The notes beneath the pieces were generated by a model. The model saw nothing but the letters and a program-made list of their open reading frames with translations, did no database searches and was not told the DNA's origin. From positions 19,385,512 through 19,449,511 of the forward strand of contig CM068313.1 in NCBI GenBank assembly GCA_034766995.1: a DNA stretch of 64,000 nt, in the 5' to 3' direction. A program made the translations under genes and the position numbers. This document shows positions 12,435 to 24,503 of the stretch, piece after piece (position 1 is the stretch's first letter; every line of letters begins with the position of its first letter). The stretch is from Acanthacorydalis orientalis. Its lineage: Eukaryota; Arthropoda; Insecta; Megaloptera; Corydalidae.

Positions 12435-12790
12435 CTTATCTCTGACTATATTATTAAAAATCTTCTCTTTTTCCATAGAATAAGAAAGTTAATTCAAATT
12501 AGTATTATGGTATAAAAAAATATCGAAACTTATATGGCATTTTGTTAAATTTTAAGTTATATTTTTTCAAAAATAAATACATATATTTCATATTCACCTA
12601 TATATACATTTTATAAAAAATACGTTCTAAATATAAAAAAGAAAAATAAAATGAATGAATAAAATATTTCAAGTTTGTAATATTTTGTATTCATTTATTG
12701 TTATTTTATGACTATATATATATATATATCTAATATGTATATGAGTATGTATACATAAATTATAAGTGTATTTGTTTAACTGTATGAAAA
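12121..12790. other. A+T-rich spacer with (AT)n tract
   Basis: Contains (AT)n at 12391-12433 and a short tract at 12713-12729. No gene evidence. Confidence 0.85.
12391..12433. repeat. (AT)n microsatellite, one interruption
   Basis: ATATATATAC followed by an uninterrupted AT run to 12433. Confidence 0.96.
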
Positions 12791-13090
12791 TGTTTTCACG
12801 CTGATGAAAGATTTGAGCTGCAGCCATCGAGTTGATAATTGATTACAATCCTTGTGTCAATACTATCTGATCTCGAATCGAATAGCATAAATGTCAACTG
12901 AAGAATTTCATTTCGTCATTTTGTTTTTATTGTCACTGTGTAGAATACGCAAAGCTGTTGTAAAATTGAAACATATATATATTCACAAAAGTGGTGCGTT
13001 GTGTTCAAAGCACTAGAGTAACGCGAATTTTCAATTTGTGCTCACGAATGAATTAATCGGAATTGAATTCAGAATTGAAATATTGCGCAA
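12791..13090. other. Weak GC-richer island
   Basis: Slightly higher G+C than its surroundings, with GAATTC/AATTG-rich words toward the right end. A 69-codon frame (13038-13247) begins here but runs into A/T-rich sequence and has no features. Confidence 0.25.
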
Positions 13091-13654
13091 TTCCATTTCG
13101 ATATATGTATATATATATATAATAGTGGATTCGAGAATAATATTTTTAATAATATTTTCAGACTTTACAAATTGTATACGTGTCAATTTTATTTCTTTTG
13201 CACTTTATTATTTATTTTATCGTGTTAAATTCAAAAATACAACTTAATATACACAAAAGTAATATATATATATATATATATATATATGAGTATTATTAAA
13301 ATTATTATTTATTTAATTACCTATGTTTTTGATTAGTTTAATTTTTCATATTATGTAAGTACTGTTCAAAATATTATAAGAGTATCTTTGATTTATATAA
13401 TGAATAATAATAAAAATAAATTAATAACAAATCGCAATAAAATCTCTCTCACACCTAAATAAATGATAAAAGAATACATTTTCTTTAATATGGAATGTAA
13501 TACAGCATATTGTGAAAGCTGTTTATGAAAAAAAAAGAAAAAATATATAAAGAGAATTTAAATTCGTTTGTTCACCTGTGTATCGATTAGCTTTTACTTT
13601 CTTTTTTGTTTTAGTTTAGCTGTACACAAAAAATCCCTTAGGCAAACTTATACG

Positions 13655-13658
<4 letters not shown>

Positions 13659-13698
<40 letters not shown>
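13659..13698. repeat. (AT)n microsatellite
   Basis: 40 bp of uninterrupted AT. Confidence 0.96.
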
Positions 13699-13700
<2 letters not shown>

Positions 13701-14141
13701 TTTTATAAAAGGGGAACAATTGAAAAACTGGTCTAGGGTGCAGTTTTAAGCGAGCGTTAAATTGAATTTTTGTGTTTACTAGACATATGCATATAACAAC
13801 CCTAATTTAAAATATGTGTAATGGTGTCAACTCTAATTAGTAGATTTTTATATATTAATATACTAATCATAGACATTTGACATAATGGTTCGGTCAAAGT
13901 ATTCAATAAGATGCTCTTTCGATAAACGTTTATTTGACAAATGTCAACTTCTAATCCAATTACCCACTTATTTAGAGAATCACGATTCGGAATTGTACAT
14001 GAAGTATTATAAATGACAGTGATTTATAAACCTGTCAATATATTTTAGCCATTAGCCCTACATCATATTTTAATTATACCTATTGTTTTTCCTGACACGG
14101 GAAAATATTCCTTAGTGAAATATTGTTCAATATTTCTACGT

Positions 14142-14144
<3 letters not shown>

Positions 14145-14197
<53 letters not shown>
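14145..14197. repeat. (AT)n microsatellite
   Basis: About 53 bp, uninterrupted. Confidence 0.97.
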
Positions 14198-14200
<3 letters not shown>

Positions 14201-14410
14201 GATGACTGTAAAAAAAGTAAGACAAGTCAAATTGACTTTTTAGAAGAACAAATTAAATATTTTTATTTTATTAGATTTATTAATTTGACTGTTCGTATAA
14301 TAATATATATACAAAAAACATGTATTTTTTGAATAATTTCCATAATTCAGTCTCTACTTGTATTTTTCTTGAATTTTGACACTCTTATCGTGTACTATCT
14401 CCCTTTTTTA

Positions 14411-14484
<74 letters not shown>

Positions 14485-14486
14485 GT
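14411..14486. repeat. (AT)n microsatellite
   Basis: About 76 bp with a C near the left edge and a G near the right edge; the core is pure. Confidence 0.97.
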
Positions 14487-15300
14487 AGAACAAAAAATTG
14501 AAAAATATTTAGTTATTTTAAAAATATTCCAATAGTTCATTAAAAGTAAAAAAAATATTATTAACGAAATATTAAAATAATTTGCAAAAATGACTGAACA
14601 GTATGAAATAGAAAAGGAAAAAAATCGAAATGTATTCTACTTTATAATTCATGTTGTTGAAGGCAAGTTGTAAAAGAGAAACCCGTATACCCTGTAACTC
14701 ATCAGTTGACACAATACAAAATATTTGGCTTTTGTGTTTGTGACAAACGGAAAATAAAAAGTAATATAATTGTAACAATAAATATAAATTTAAGTTGTGG
14801 ATTAAAAAGGAAACTAGAAAATTTAATTTTAATGAATAACTCTAATAAGTAAGTACTAAATAGATACTATAAAAAATATTTAGTTTATTTTATTATATAG
14901 AAAAGATATAATTATTAATAGAATAAAATTGGAGTATTTTTATAAAACAGATATTTACTATACATTAAAATGATATAGATATATATACATATATATATAT
15001 ATATATACCATATTACGCCATCTCTATATATTAGATGTTCGACTCAAATAATACACTAGTTGTAGGAAATAATTTTAATTTAATTTTCATTTGAATAAAC
15101 TACTCATTCGACTGTTCAATATTCAATCGCCTTCTGAAATAAAATATTATATGTATTCACAAAAAAGTTTCATTATAATGAATTTCATTTATTCAGCACA
15201 ATGCATAAATAAATGATATACAAATATGTGGATTAATTATTAATGCAATTTTCAATACAATTTTGAAAAAGCTCGAATAATATGAATTAAAATTTTGATA

Positions 15301-15430
15301 AAGGCGCTCACGCCTGGAATTAATTGCATTTATGTATATTGAAACGCTTATATTGTTCAGCGAAAGCTTTTAACAACAGGGTGAAGAGGAGGAATAGTAA
15401 AGAAATAAAGCTCAGTTCCTTACTGGAACT
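15301..15430. other. Short GC-richer block with small hairpin
   Basis: AGGCG-CTCA-CGCCT near 15302-15315 is a 5-bp GC stem with a 4-nt loop. The rest is mixed sequence with purine-rich words near 15380-15395. No frame or splice pair. Confidence 0.25.
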
Positions 15431-15750
15431 TCTGCTATCTAATTTGATGTTTTAAGCGTTTTATCTACAATTAAACTTATTGAAATTAAATTAATTTTTC
15501 ACACAGCGTAGAAAAATAAAGTCGCTAATAAATCTGAAAATTATTAACCACGTATTTTTGAATTCTTATTCTATAAGTTTTTATTAAATTTTCATTTAAA
15601 TGAAAATAAACAGAAAATATTTACAATTCAGCGACAGATGAAAACAAGTTATATAAAATGGTACATAATTTATAAAATTATATACTATTTTATAAAAAAA
15701 ATAATATTAGATAAATATAAAAGTATATTTACATACACATATCCATATGG

Positions 15751-15752
<2 letters not shown>

Positions 15753-15804
<52 letters not shown>
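15753..15804. repeat. (TA)n microsatellite
   Basis: About 52 bp, uninterrupted, following a CATATCCATATGG stretch. Confidence 0.97.
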
Positions 15805-15806
<2 letters not shown>

Positions 15807-15999
15807 TTGTAGAGAGTTGAAATAAAATATTTTATTTTCTTAAAATTAAGATGTAAATGGTTAAGTAAAATTTTTGGATTCATTTTAAATGATTGTTTAT
15901 TTTAAATTAATACGAAAGTAAAGCATGTGAAATGTGTCATAAAACTAAAAGAAAAATAATAATGGAATCATGTAAGCATTAAATTTGATTTATATAATT

Positions 16000-16042
16000 A
16001 TTACCTTTAGATTACCTTTACCTTTAGATTTTAGATTACCTA
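16000..16042. repeat. Short imperfect tandem repeat
   Basis: The words TTACCTTTAGA and TTTAGATTACC recur three times in about 43 bp, consistent with replication slippage. Confidence 0.6.
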
Positions 16043-16310
16043 TCTGTAGTTTTTAGTTTACGACAAATACTTTTATTCATTTTTAAATTTATTAAGAGAA
16101 TAAGAAGATTGTATTTTTTTAGTATTATGGAATATTTATTCGGTGTATAGATTTTCATTGTTTGAAAATATAAATATCTATATTTTATTGATTCATTTAA
16201 AGTCATGGAAAATTTTACACGTTTTTTTCATATAAATATAAATGCTGTTTTATTTTCTATAAACATATAGAATTTTTAACAATCTGTTCAATGAAATGAA
16301 CTGACCACAA

Positions 16311-16765
16311 TCTAAGATCATATAGATACGGAAAGAAATGGTAGAAAATAGAGGTAGAACACGTTTTATTTCAGAACGTTCTATCAACAAACACATCGCC
16401 GTTTTCTATAAAATTGATTTCAAGTGACAAACATACCCACACATACACTTCAGTCGTATGTTGAATCCTCTAACGTAATCGAATTTTGCACATAAGGACC
16501 TCCGTTACGTCACATAAAACAACATACACACAGCAAACACTAGCGACATTTCTATGTGTGTAAACATGGCCAAATATTATGCTATATAAATTCCGTCTTA
16601 TAAATTCCATGTTATATAAACTTCTACGTCATTGTATAAGTTGAAAAGTTTTTCAACTTCGGTAAACAAAAACGACCGCATACGGTGTATATTCGGTGGA
16701 AAAGAGGTGTACGCAAAGAATACCGGCGGGTAAAAAAAGAACAAAAACTCACGTCGAAAGCTGAT
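16311..16765. other. GC-richer island with paired TATAAATTCC
   Basis: Mixed-composition block. TATAAATTCC occurs twice within about 25 bp near 16583-16610, followed by another TATATAAAC, so TATA-like words cluster here. They could be core promoter elements, but with no gene downstream this is weak. A minus-strand frame (16598-16873) runs into the adjacent (AT)n tract and is not supported. Confidence 0.3.
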
Positions 16766-16774
16766 GTGTATTGT

Positions 16775-16776
<2 letters not shown>

Positions 16777-16823
<47 letters not shown>
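16777..16823. repeat. (AT)n microsatellite
   Basis: About 47 bp, uninterrupted. Confidence 0.97.
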
Positions 16824-16828
<5 letters not shown>

Positions 16829-17085
16829 TAAGTATAACCTTACCAAATGACATTTTGTATTGCGAAAATTCATAAGCAGAAGGACGGGTTTCCGGAATCG
16901 ATAATATTTTTATATATTTACATTTTTTAAAGTTTTTAGGCGAAACTCATAAAATGACTTAAGTTTATACACAAAATATAAATTTACTTTGAGTACGTGT
17001 GTTTTTTCTTTTCCTGGAAAAAGTCTTGATTTTACTTTAAATTCAGATCATATTATTTATCCGTATATATGAGTTCATACACACA

Positions 17086-17088
<3 letters not shown>

Positions 17089-17127
<39 letters not shown>

Positions 17128-17162
17128 CGTAGAGAGAGAGAGAAGAAGATGGAGAGAGAACA
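17089..17162. repeat. Compound (AT)n plus GA-rich microsatellite
   Basis: AT repeats to 17123, a short linker, then an imperfect GA run to about 17162. Confidence 0.95.
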
Positions 17163-17432
17163 CAAAAATTGAAATTCCAAATTCCAAATATTTCATTAAA
17201 ATTTTTTTAGAGTATATGTATACTATTTGTCTATTCTACATTCCTAGATATTCACTATTTGTATTTTCTTATATTACTTTTTTTTCAAATTGGTAAAAAA
17301 ATGAAATGAAGTTAAAAAAATATATAAATTTTAGTTTTAAACAATAAATAATATATTAGTATTTTAATAGTTATTAAAAACTGAAATATTTTAAAAATTA
17401 CATATTAGCACTGAATATATATACACAGTGTT

Positions 17433-17436
17433 AATA

Positions 17437-17500
<64 letters not shown>

Positions 17501-17505
17501 TATAT
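17433..17505. repeat. (AT)n microsatellite with two G interruptions
   Basis: Three AT runs separated by TATG steps near 17442 and 17482. Confidence 0.96.
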
Positions 17506-17982
17506 GTACGAAAAGTTATATTAATTTTCAAGTTTTTTAACATAATTTGATTTTAAAATAAGTTAAGCAAAATGTCTCAGTGTCTGAAATGTGTAATATT
17601 TATTTCTTAATGAGTATTTTATTGAAGTTTAGTTTCAGACAACATTACAATAATTAATAACAATTTATTTTTAAATTGAATTTCTTAATAGAAATGTAAA
17701 TTTTTCTTTAAAATTAAATTTCTATTATATTTAATATTCATATAATTATAGAACGGTTTATTATATTTCTTTTCATTTTTAAAAATGAAGGTTATTTTTT
17801 GTTGTAAAACTAACTAGTTCTTTTAAATATTTATTGCTATTGATATTTCGTATTATATAACAAATTTATTTTGCTTCAATAAAAAATAATAAATGTTCGA
17901 TTTATGTCAATATATCAGAAAATAAATTGAGTGTATCGTAATTGATTTGTGAAAAAATAACTAAGAGAATATCAAACTGTAT

Positions 17983-18030
17983 GTATATATATATATATAT
18001 ATATATATAAATATATGTGTGTGTGTGTGT
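17983..18030. repeat. Compound (AT)n-(GT)n microsatellite
   Basis: AT repeats, an AAATATAT linker, then GT repeats to 18030. Confidence 0.95.
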
Positions 18031-18902
18031 TTGTGGATCTATGAATGTATAAAATTAAAGTAGAAAAATTGAAAGCATAAAATAAGTTAGGTTTGATTTA
18101 TATAAAAGAAAAAAACTATATGGCATAACTCATACTTCACTTTCAATGCTGAAATCCAAGAAAGTCTAATTCAGTGAGACTTGTTGACACGTTGAATTAT
18201 GATTGTGTTTTGGTATGTTTCAATGTCAAAGCTGTTTTCTTTTGTTGAGCTTTTACAACTAAGTAAACACTGTGATAAATTTTCTTTAATTTGTCATAAA
18301 TAAATTTATTACATTGTAGTTTGACATATTTTTTGTACAAAATGTATCATATGAAACAATTCAAACGTATATATGTTAAATTTTAGATGTAGGTCAGATA
18401 AAATGAACTTGTATTTATTTGGTTAAAGTCAACGTCAGTTTATTAATATAGTTATTCTTCTGATAGCAATCTAGTTTTATAATATTTTTAGAAGTATTTG
18501 TTTCTTGAAGAATTGAACTTGAATGAAGCCGTTAAAACATGTATTTGTGATTTTAAATTAACATTACATCAATCTTTCTTAATAGCCTGTTCTCTTACAT
18601 ATTATTTAGAAACGAATTACTTGAGAAAATGAATTCATTATAATATATTAATTTTTTTATAAAAGTTTCAATTATACTTTAATTAATTAAAAACAGTCCT
18701 CTTATTGTAATAACTTTTTATAAATAATTATAAACATTAAAAAAAATGCCAAATATTTAAATATGTTTAATATATTACTTAGTGTTAGAATTTATGTACA
18801 ATATATATATATTAGGTATTTGTTTAAAGAGAGTTAACTGAATACTCGTACTCATATCAAACACCATACAGACTGTAATATTCGTAAATTTTATGAAAAT
18901 AA

Positions 18903-18962
18903 GTGTTGAAAGTTAGAGTATTCGCGGCTTAACAGTTGTCACTTCTCATGTTTGTTTATTTT
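18903..18962 (+). repeat. 60-bp direct repeat, left copy
   Basis: Aligns without gaps to 20247-20306 with 7 mismatches in 60 positions by eye. The best block is CTTAACAGTTGTCACTTC. The copies lie 1344 bp apart in the same orientation and bracket the CpG-rich island. No other copy was noticed in the window. Confidence 0.85.
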
Positions 18963-19594
18963 CAACTTTAATTTTTTAATATTTAAAGGAAAATGTTTTT
19001 ATTTAAAAAAATTAAGCCTTGTTACAAATTATTTAATATTTTAAACTAAAATTTCGGGTATATTGTCTATTAAATACAAAAATTAAATAATAATAGTGGA
19101 ATTGTTCTAGATACCTTCAATGTGCCATACCTTTATTGGATATAAAAAATAGATTAATAAAAAATTACAGTTTTTTAAAACAAATTTATATTTTTTTTCG
19201 TTTTCTGTTTTGCGAATAAAACTTATTTTACATCATATATTTTCAATATTTTTACAATAAAAATGAATTTATTTCTTAATAATTATTTTGATTATTTTAT
19301 AAATATTTTTTTAGATCTCTGATCCTTTTTAACCTTCATTTCTTTATTAGTAGCAACAAAAACGTTATATTGAATTACAAAGAGAATATATTTGAATACA
19401 TTTTTTAAAATTAATTTATTTGCAGTTTCTTTTTTCGTTATAAATCTTAAATTTATTTATTACTGTACGTGACTGAAAATATTTCGAAAAAACTTGCAAA
19501 ATATATTTCTTAGTAATTTTAAAAAGATTCGTTTTAAAGTACTACTATGATTATATATTATTAAATTAATATGTAAGAAAAAATAATGTTGTTA

Positions 19595-19595
<1 letters not shown>

Positions 19596-19637
<42 letters not shown>
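19596..19637. repeat. (AT)n microsatellite
   Basis: 42 bp, uninterrupted, inside the interval bounded by the 60-bp direct repeats. Confidence 0.96.
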
Positions 19638-19642
<5 letters not shown>

Positions 19643-19860
19643 TATTTACATATACAATTTAGTTAATATATTTGTATATATGTTTAAATATTTGTATAAA
19701 TTAAAATAGTGTAATGTATGTATCAATCTTATGGTGAACGTATGCAAATAAATTCCTTTCCTCTTAGAAACAAAACAATTCGGAAAATTGTTAACAGTAT
19801 AAAAAATACAATATAAAAATTTTTCGGTGAAGCCTAAGTAGGAAACTAGAATGACATTAA

Positions 19861-20246
19861 CAAACGCAAGAACAGCATGTCTCGAGTTTGCTTTTAGCCG
19901 CAGTTTCTGTGGTGTTGGTGACGTTTGCGAAAATTTATAAAGTCACCTCTTCTAAAGCAATATATTCCGAGTGAGCGACATTATAAATGAAATATATGGC
20001 GCGTTTATGCATGCACCAGTGGCGTCGCAGCGCGGGTGGCGCGCGTTTGCCCGCGGGGTTTCGCGTCATGTCAGACAGCGTACACCGCTCCGCACGACAC
20101 TGTTATGTCTCTAACCTCACTCTCTGTCTATTTCTTCCTTCATCCTGCAGAGCGCTGGCTGTAACAACAAAAATATACTTCCTGTACATTTATAAAGTTG
20201 TACGTTAATATGACTTCCGGCCACTGGATGACGTTGCATGAATTTT
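19861..20246. promoter_or_regulatory. CpG-rich island with a textbook 3' splice site
   Basis: 20041-20100 is 67% G+C with 10 CpG, the most CpG-dense segment of the window. On the plus strand a CTAAC branch-point-like word (20111-20115) is followed by a long C/T tract and CCTGCAG ending at 20150, an excellent 3' splice site. The sequence after it stays open for 18 codons in one frame. A 73-codon frame (19987-20208) crosses the whole block, including the pyrimidine tract, so it is unlikely to be one coding exon. The block may be an unmethylated promoter or enhancer with an adjoining exon. Confidence 0.4.
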
Positions 20247-20306
20247 GTGTTGAGGGTTAACGTGTTCGCGACTTAACAGTTGTCACTTCACATGTTTGTT
20301 TATTTT
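20247..20306 (+). repeat. 60-bp direct repeat, right copy
   Basis: Partner of 18903-18962. Both copies run into a similar T/A-rich tail containing TTTTTAATATT, so the original duplicated unit may have been longer. Confidence 0.85.
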
Positions 20307-20725
20307 TAATTTTTAATATTTTTTTTATCATAAAATGAGGCAAACATCAATATTGACCTTAAAGATTTGCTTATTTTAAAATATTTTCTCTTTTTTAAAT
20401 TAACACTATATAACAAAGAGATACTTTCACACATATGTACCTACGTCCATGTTTTTTTATTCACTTCCTTTTATTTGTTACAGAGAAAAAATGAATTAAT
20501 TAATTTCAGATATTTCCTGTTTACTGAATTATTAATACTGAACCATTAAAAAGGCGAAGTAATTTAAGTTTGTTTTTCAAAATTCAATTAACTTCGTATG
20601 AAAAAATTAAAAAGGTCATTTTCATAAATTAAATATATGAATTTTATTACTAATGAAGGAAATATAACTTAACAGGTAAACATTATGGGATACAAGAGAT
20701 ACAATCAGCAAATCAAATATTTATG

Positions 20726-20763
20726 ATATATATATATATATACAGCGAGAGAGAGAGAGAGAA
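20726..20763. repeat. Compound (AT)n-(GA)n microsatellite
   Basis: AT repeats, a CAGC linker, then GA repeats. Confidence 0.94.
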
Positions 20764-21267
20764 AGAATGAGATAATATTTCTTCTTTATAAGTTTACTAT
20801 ACGCTACAAACAATTCATTCTTAAGATTTTGGCAGTACTCAGAATAGTTTATAAAAAGATCATTCCTCAAGAAAAAAAGACTCCTAATAGTAAACGAGTA
20901 TGTGATAATTAATAAATAACAAGCTAATACAATTAATAAAAAGAAAAAATATATGATTTACTATTACAGTTTACTAATTAAATAAAAAAATATTATTATC
21001 TTTATTATAAAATAAATTTAAAAAATAATATTTTTGTTGTTATTTGGGTTTTAGGGCCTGTCGAAAGCTGGTATTAGCGCCCGAGTATAGAATATAAAAA
21101 ATATAATGAATTAAAGGATAAAATTCAAAATAGTGAATTTTCCATTGTTACAATATTTAGTATCTTATTTATGACATTAAATTCGTGTTTTCAGTGCATG
21201 TAAATAACTATGTTAGAAAATAATTATAATTATGTCAAAAAATATTTAATACAAAACAAAATGTATA

Positions 21268-21269
<2 letters not shown>

Positions 21270-21326
<57 letters not shown>
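21270..21326. repeat. (AT)n microsatellite
   Basis: About 57 bp, uninterrupted. Confidence 0.97.
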
Positions 21327-21330
<4 letters not shown>

Positions 21331-21690
21331 TCTTAATTATACAGACTGATTTATTTTTCTACTTTCTCTGCATTCGCATGCCATGTGAACACTTCTCTTG
21401 GGAGAACTAATACAAACTGATAGTTGTCTGAGTTGTGTAGTAAATGGTACTGTTGGCCTAAAGTTGAAAGCAGCGTGCTAAATTACCAGAATTTGTTATG
21501 TGGCTTCAAACAAAGGTGAACATCTTTTGTTAACTTGCGTCTCGTTGTATTATAATTATAAAATATACGAGTATTTACATCATCATACCTTCTGTTCATT
21601 AAAAAAAAACTGATATATACATAAATAGAAATTGTTTTTTCAAAGACAGATTAAAATGTACAAAAATGCTCATATGCATAATTGACTCTA

Positions 21691-21694
<4 letters not shown>

Positions 21695-21739
<45 letters not shown>
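21695..21739. repeat. (AT)n microsatellite
   Basis: 45 bp, uninterrupted. Confidence 0.97.
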
Positions 21740-21743
<4 letters not shown>

Positions 21744-21923
21744 TAATACTTTACTCAATGATGTTATTACATGTAATCGTCAATATCATCATATCTATGA
21801 TTCGTCAGACAAAAAGTTTAAAAAGATAATAATAATTTGTACATTAGATCTGCTGTGTATATTTTTAATTATATATAATATTTGCATTTTATTGAACAGT
21901 TTGACTAGTAATGATAATATAAA

Positions 21924-21973
21924 TATATATATATATATATATATAAATGTATATATATATATATATATATATG
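21924..21973. repeat. (AT)n microsatellite, interrupted
   Basis: Two AT runs separated by AAATG. Confidence 0.95.
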
Positions 21974-22370
21974 CAGGTACTCGTTTAAAAATATTTTAAA
22001 TTTCTAATAGTGAAAATGAATTTTATTGATTTTTTTAAAATGTATTATCATTTTATCGTAGATGTATTTATAAAATGTGTTATTTAGAGTATAAACATTT
22101 AGAAATAATATAATTTATTTTTTTGAAAAAAATAATAATTTTGTACATTAGTGAATATTAAATATTTGTTGTTTATACTAAATCCAAGTAAATTTAAAAA
22201 AAAAAAACTAAAATAGAAAAAATCTCAACATTTATAAAAAATAATATTTTGTAAGCTAATACTCAAGCATACTATTATGATATGTTACTGCCAGTATTTT
22301 TCTCTGTGAAAAATATTTCGAGAATAACTAGATTTTTAATAACGCGAGTGAAGAGTTGAAATTCCGACCG

Positions 22371-22740
22371 TAGGTACGTAAAATTTCATTCGCATAGACA
22401 GACGTGGATTCATTTGTAGCGCGTCAGAGCAAGTGTCGTTCTACATGTACGCTGCTGTCAATTCATATAGCTTTGCTCTTATAAATAACGCATTGAGGCG
22501 TACGAAAAAAAGGGAATTGTCATTTTTTTTTTGCTTGGCATCGTTATGTCTTTATTTGTTGTTCTTTTTTACGCTTCAGTCAGAACAGGCGACGGCTACA
22601 TCAATCACCGAAGCTGTCAGCTGTCCACCCTATCCTATGCTTCTCCCCAATCCTGGACGTTGTTGTGTTTACCCTTTCCTGTTTGCTGTTAACGTGCTCT
22701 CTGTACTTGATTCAAGCATATTATGTCGGGAGTGATATTC
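22371..22740. other. GC-richer, pyrimidine-rich island
   Basis: A plus-strand frame of 100 codons (22433-22735) starts only at GTG. It contains a hydrophobic Phe/Leu-rich stretch followed by a Cys/Pro-containing segment, superficially like a secretory signal. The strand is pyrimidine-rich, which by itself lowers stop frequency and yields Phe/Leu/Ser/Cys codons. There is no splice or Kozak support, so I treat it as non-coding or unknown. Confidence 0.3.
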
Positions 22741-22961
22741 TTTTTATTGAATCCCTTTTTTTCGTTATTATAGAAGTAATTGATAGTAAAATAAATTACA
22801 AATATATTAAATTGTCAACAGTGATAAATCGGGAACATATAAAAACAATTTTAATACATCACACGAAATATAATCATTTTATACGACACGATCGAAAATT
22901 TATTATTAAGTAATCGCTGTTGTAAAAAAGAAAAAGATAAGAAGTTAGTATATAAAAATAA

Positions 22962-23005
22962 ACACACGTACTAATATATATATATATATATATTAGTACG
23001 TGTGT
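22962..23005. repeat. 44-bp perfect palindrome
   Basis: ACACACGTACTAATA on the left and its exact complement TATTAGTACGTGTGT on the right flank an alternating TA centre, giving 22-bp arms with no loop. The non-repetitive arms show this is more than a simple AT run. Confidence 0.95.
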
Positions 23006-24431
23006 ATATATAAATGTATGTGTGAGTATATATGAGTTATTGAGGTTTCAATACAGGATTAAATATAATTGTGCGTTTCAAAATACTGCACAATGGAGGT
23101 ATTCTTTAGAGAATTCGATTTTCTGAGCGAAATATATTTCATGTATTTATGTATCATAATTTAATTTTTTTGCATACGTATTTTTTTATTTTATTAACAT
23201 TTTTCGATTGAAGTAGTCACTGATTAATGTCAAAAAATCGGATCATTTTTCTTTGTGCTTGACTTTATATTTTACTGAAATGATCATCACATATATTTGT
23301 TAGTTACTAAATAAATACAAATTACTGGCTATTTAAAGTGATTTGCATTCAGATAAAATTATTGATGCAGATTTTATTTCATATGGTTTAGTGTGTCTGT
23401 GATAGTTGTAAATATTTTAAAAACTGTTCTAACGAGAAAAAAATAACAGTGAAAATGAATTAAACTGTAATTTAATATAAATAAAATGAAAGAAGAAAAT
23501 GATCTTAAGCTCAATATATGCTCAACATGTTGACTAAGCGTATTGGAAAAAAAATCCATTATGCTTTAGAAAATTTCAACGATAAACATCTAGATAATTT
23601 TTAAAGTCTGTAAAAATGCAATAGGAAACTTGACAGAAGCGAATTTCAATTCACTAATACAATAAATCACAATCTAATTTAAATCAATTTTTTAATGTAT
23701 TTGTTACCTTCAATTAATAAAAAATATCTAACCTCAACTATTGCTATTAAATAATTCAACATTTAACTTACCTACAAACCGTTAAATTAAAACAATTTTT
23801 TTTCTAGATAAATGCTGTGAAGATAATGACATGTGTATGAGAAATGATAAAAACAATAAATTAACAGAATAATTTTTTGCGGTTTGTAGAGAATGAAATA
23901 TTATTTGTTTAAAAATTCATTTATATTATTCATAAGGAAATTATAAATTAATACGTTGACACTTTAATTAAATTATGAATACATTAAATAATTATAAGAC
24001 GATTTTAAAGAGAACATCTAGAAAAATGTAAATTGTTTCACAACTTAAATTAATATTTTTATTTTTAGAACACAAAATAATAAATTAAGACGTTAATATT
24101 CGAAAAAATACATTTTTTTTATTAAAATATAGAACTTTATAAATTGTAAATAAAATATTAAAACTTGTAGCTGTTTTCTTAATAAGAATTAAAAACATTG
24201 ATGAAATTTAATCCGTTAGTCTTAATTACGTTAGTATAATTCAAGTGAATAAATGACATGTGTGCTTAAATTCTAATGTAATAATTAACGTGCTAATTAA
24301 TTACATATCGTGGAGACAACATTTATGCACGAAATATAAATCATTAATCATTTTATTAACATCCATTAAAACTTGAACAAAGCTTTCCTGTCGATATATT
24401 GTATATTCATGTCTTACACAGTTTCTATAAG

Positions 24432-24433
<2 letters not shown>

Positions 24434-24503
<70 letters not shown>
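24434..24503. repeat. (AT)n microsatellite
   Basis: About 70 bp with a single G near the right end. Confidence 0.97.

Larger units (their letters stand above)
13091..15300. other. A+T-rich spacer dense in (AT)n tracts
   Basis: Five (AT)n tracts occur here: 13262-13287, 13659-13698, 14145-14197, 14411-14486 and 14977-15007. Open frames across them are repeat artefacts. A 68-codon minus-strand frame (14572-14778) has no recognisable domain. Confidence 0.85.
15431..16310. other. A+T-rich spacer
   Basis: Contains (AT)n at 15753-15804 and a short imperfect tandem repeat at 16000-16042. No gene is seen. Confidence 0.85.
16824..19860. other. A+T-rich spacer with microsatellites and one copy of a 60-bp repeat
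   Basis: Contains (AT)n at 17089-17123 followed by a GA-rich run (17131-17162), interrupted (AT)n at 17433-17505, an AT-to-GT tract at 17983-18030, (AT)n at 19596-19637 and the left copy of a direct repeat (18903-18962). No gene is supported. Confidence 0.85.
20307..22370. other. A+T-rich spacer with microsatellites
   Basis: Contains (AT)n plus GA (20726-20763), (AT)n at 21270-21326, 21695-21739 and 21924-21973. A slightly GC-richer 30-bp patch at 21050-21085 has no feature. Short frames here are A/T artefacts. Confidence 0.85.

Noticed and set aside
16583..16625. Clustered TATAAA-like words as a core promoter
   Set aside because: TATA-like words are abundant throughout A/T-rich DNA and no transcript or coding start follows.
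20726..20763. GA-rich run considered as a GAGA-factor site array
   Set aside because: It is continuous with an (AT)n tract and is better explained as a compound microsatellite.
22433..22735. 100-codon frame with a signal-peptide-like hydrophobic stretch and later cysteines
   Set aside because: It starts only at GTG, the strand is pyrimidine-rich (which favours Phe/Leu/Ser/Cys codons and few stops), and no splice or promoter context supports it.
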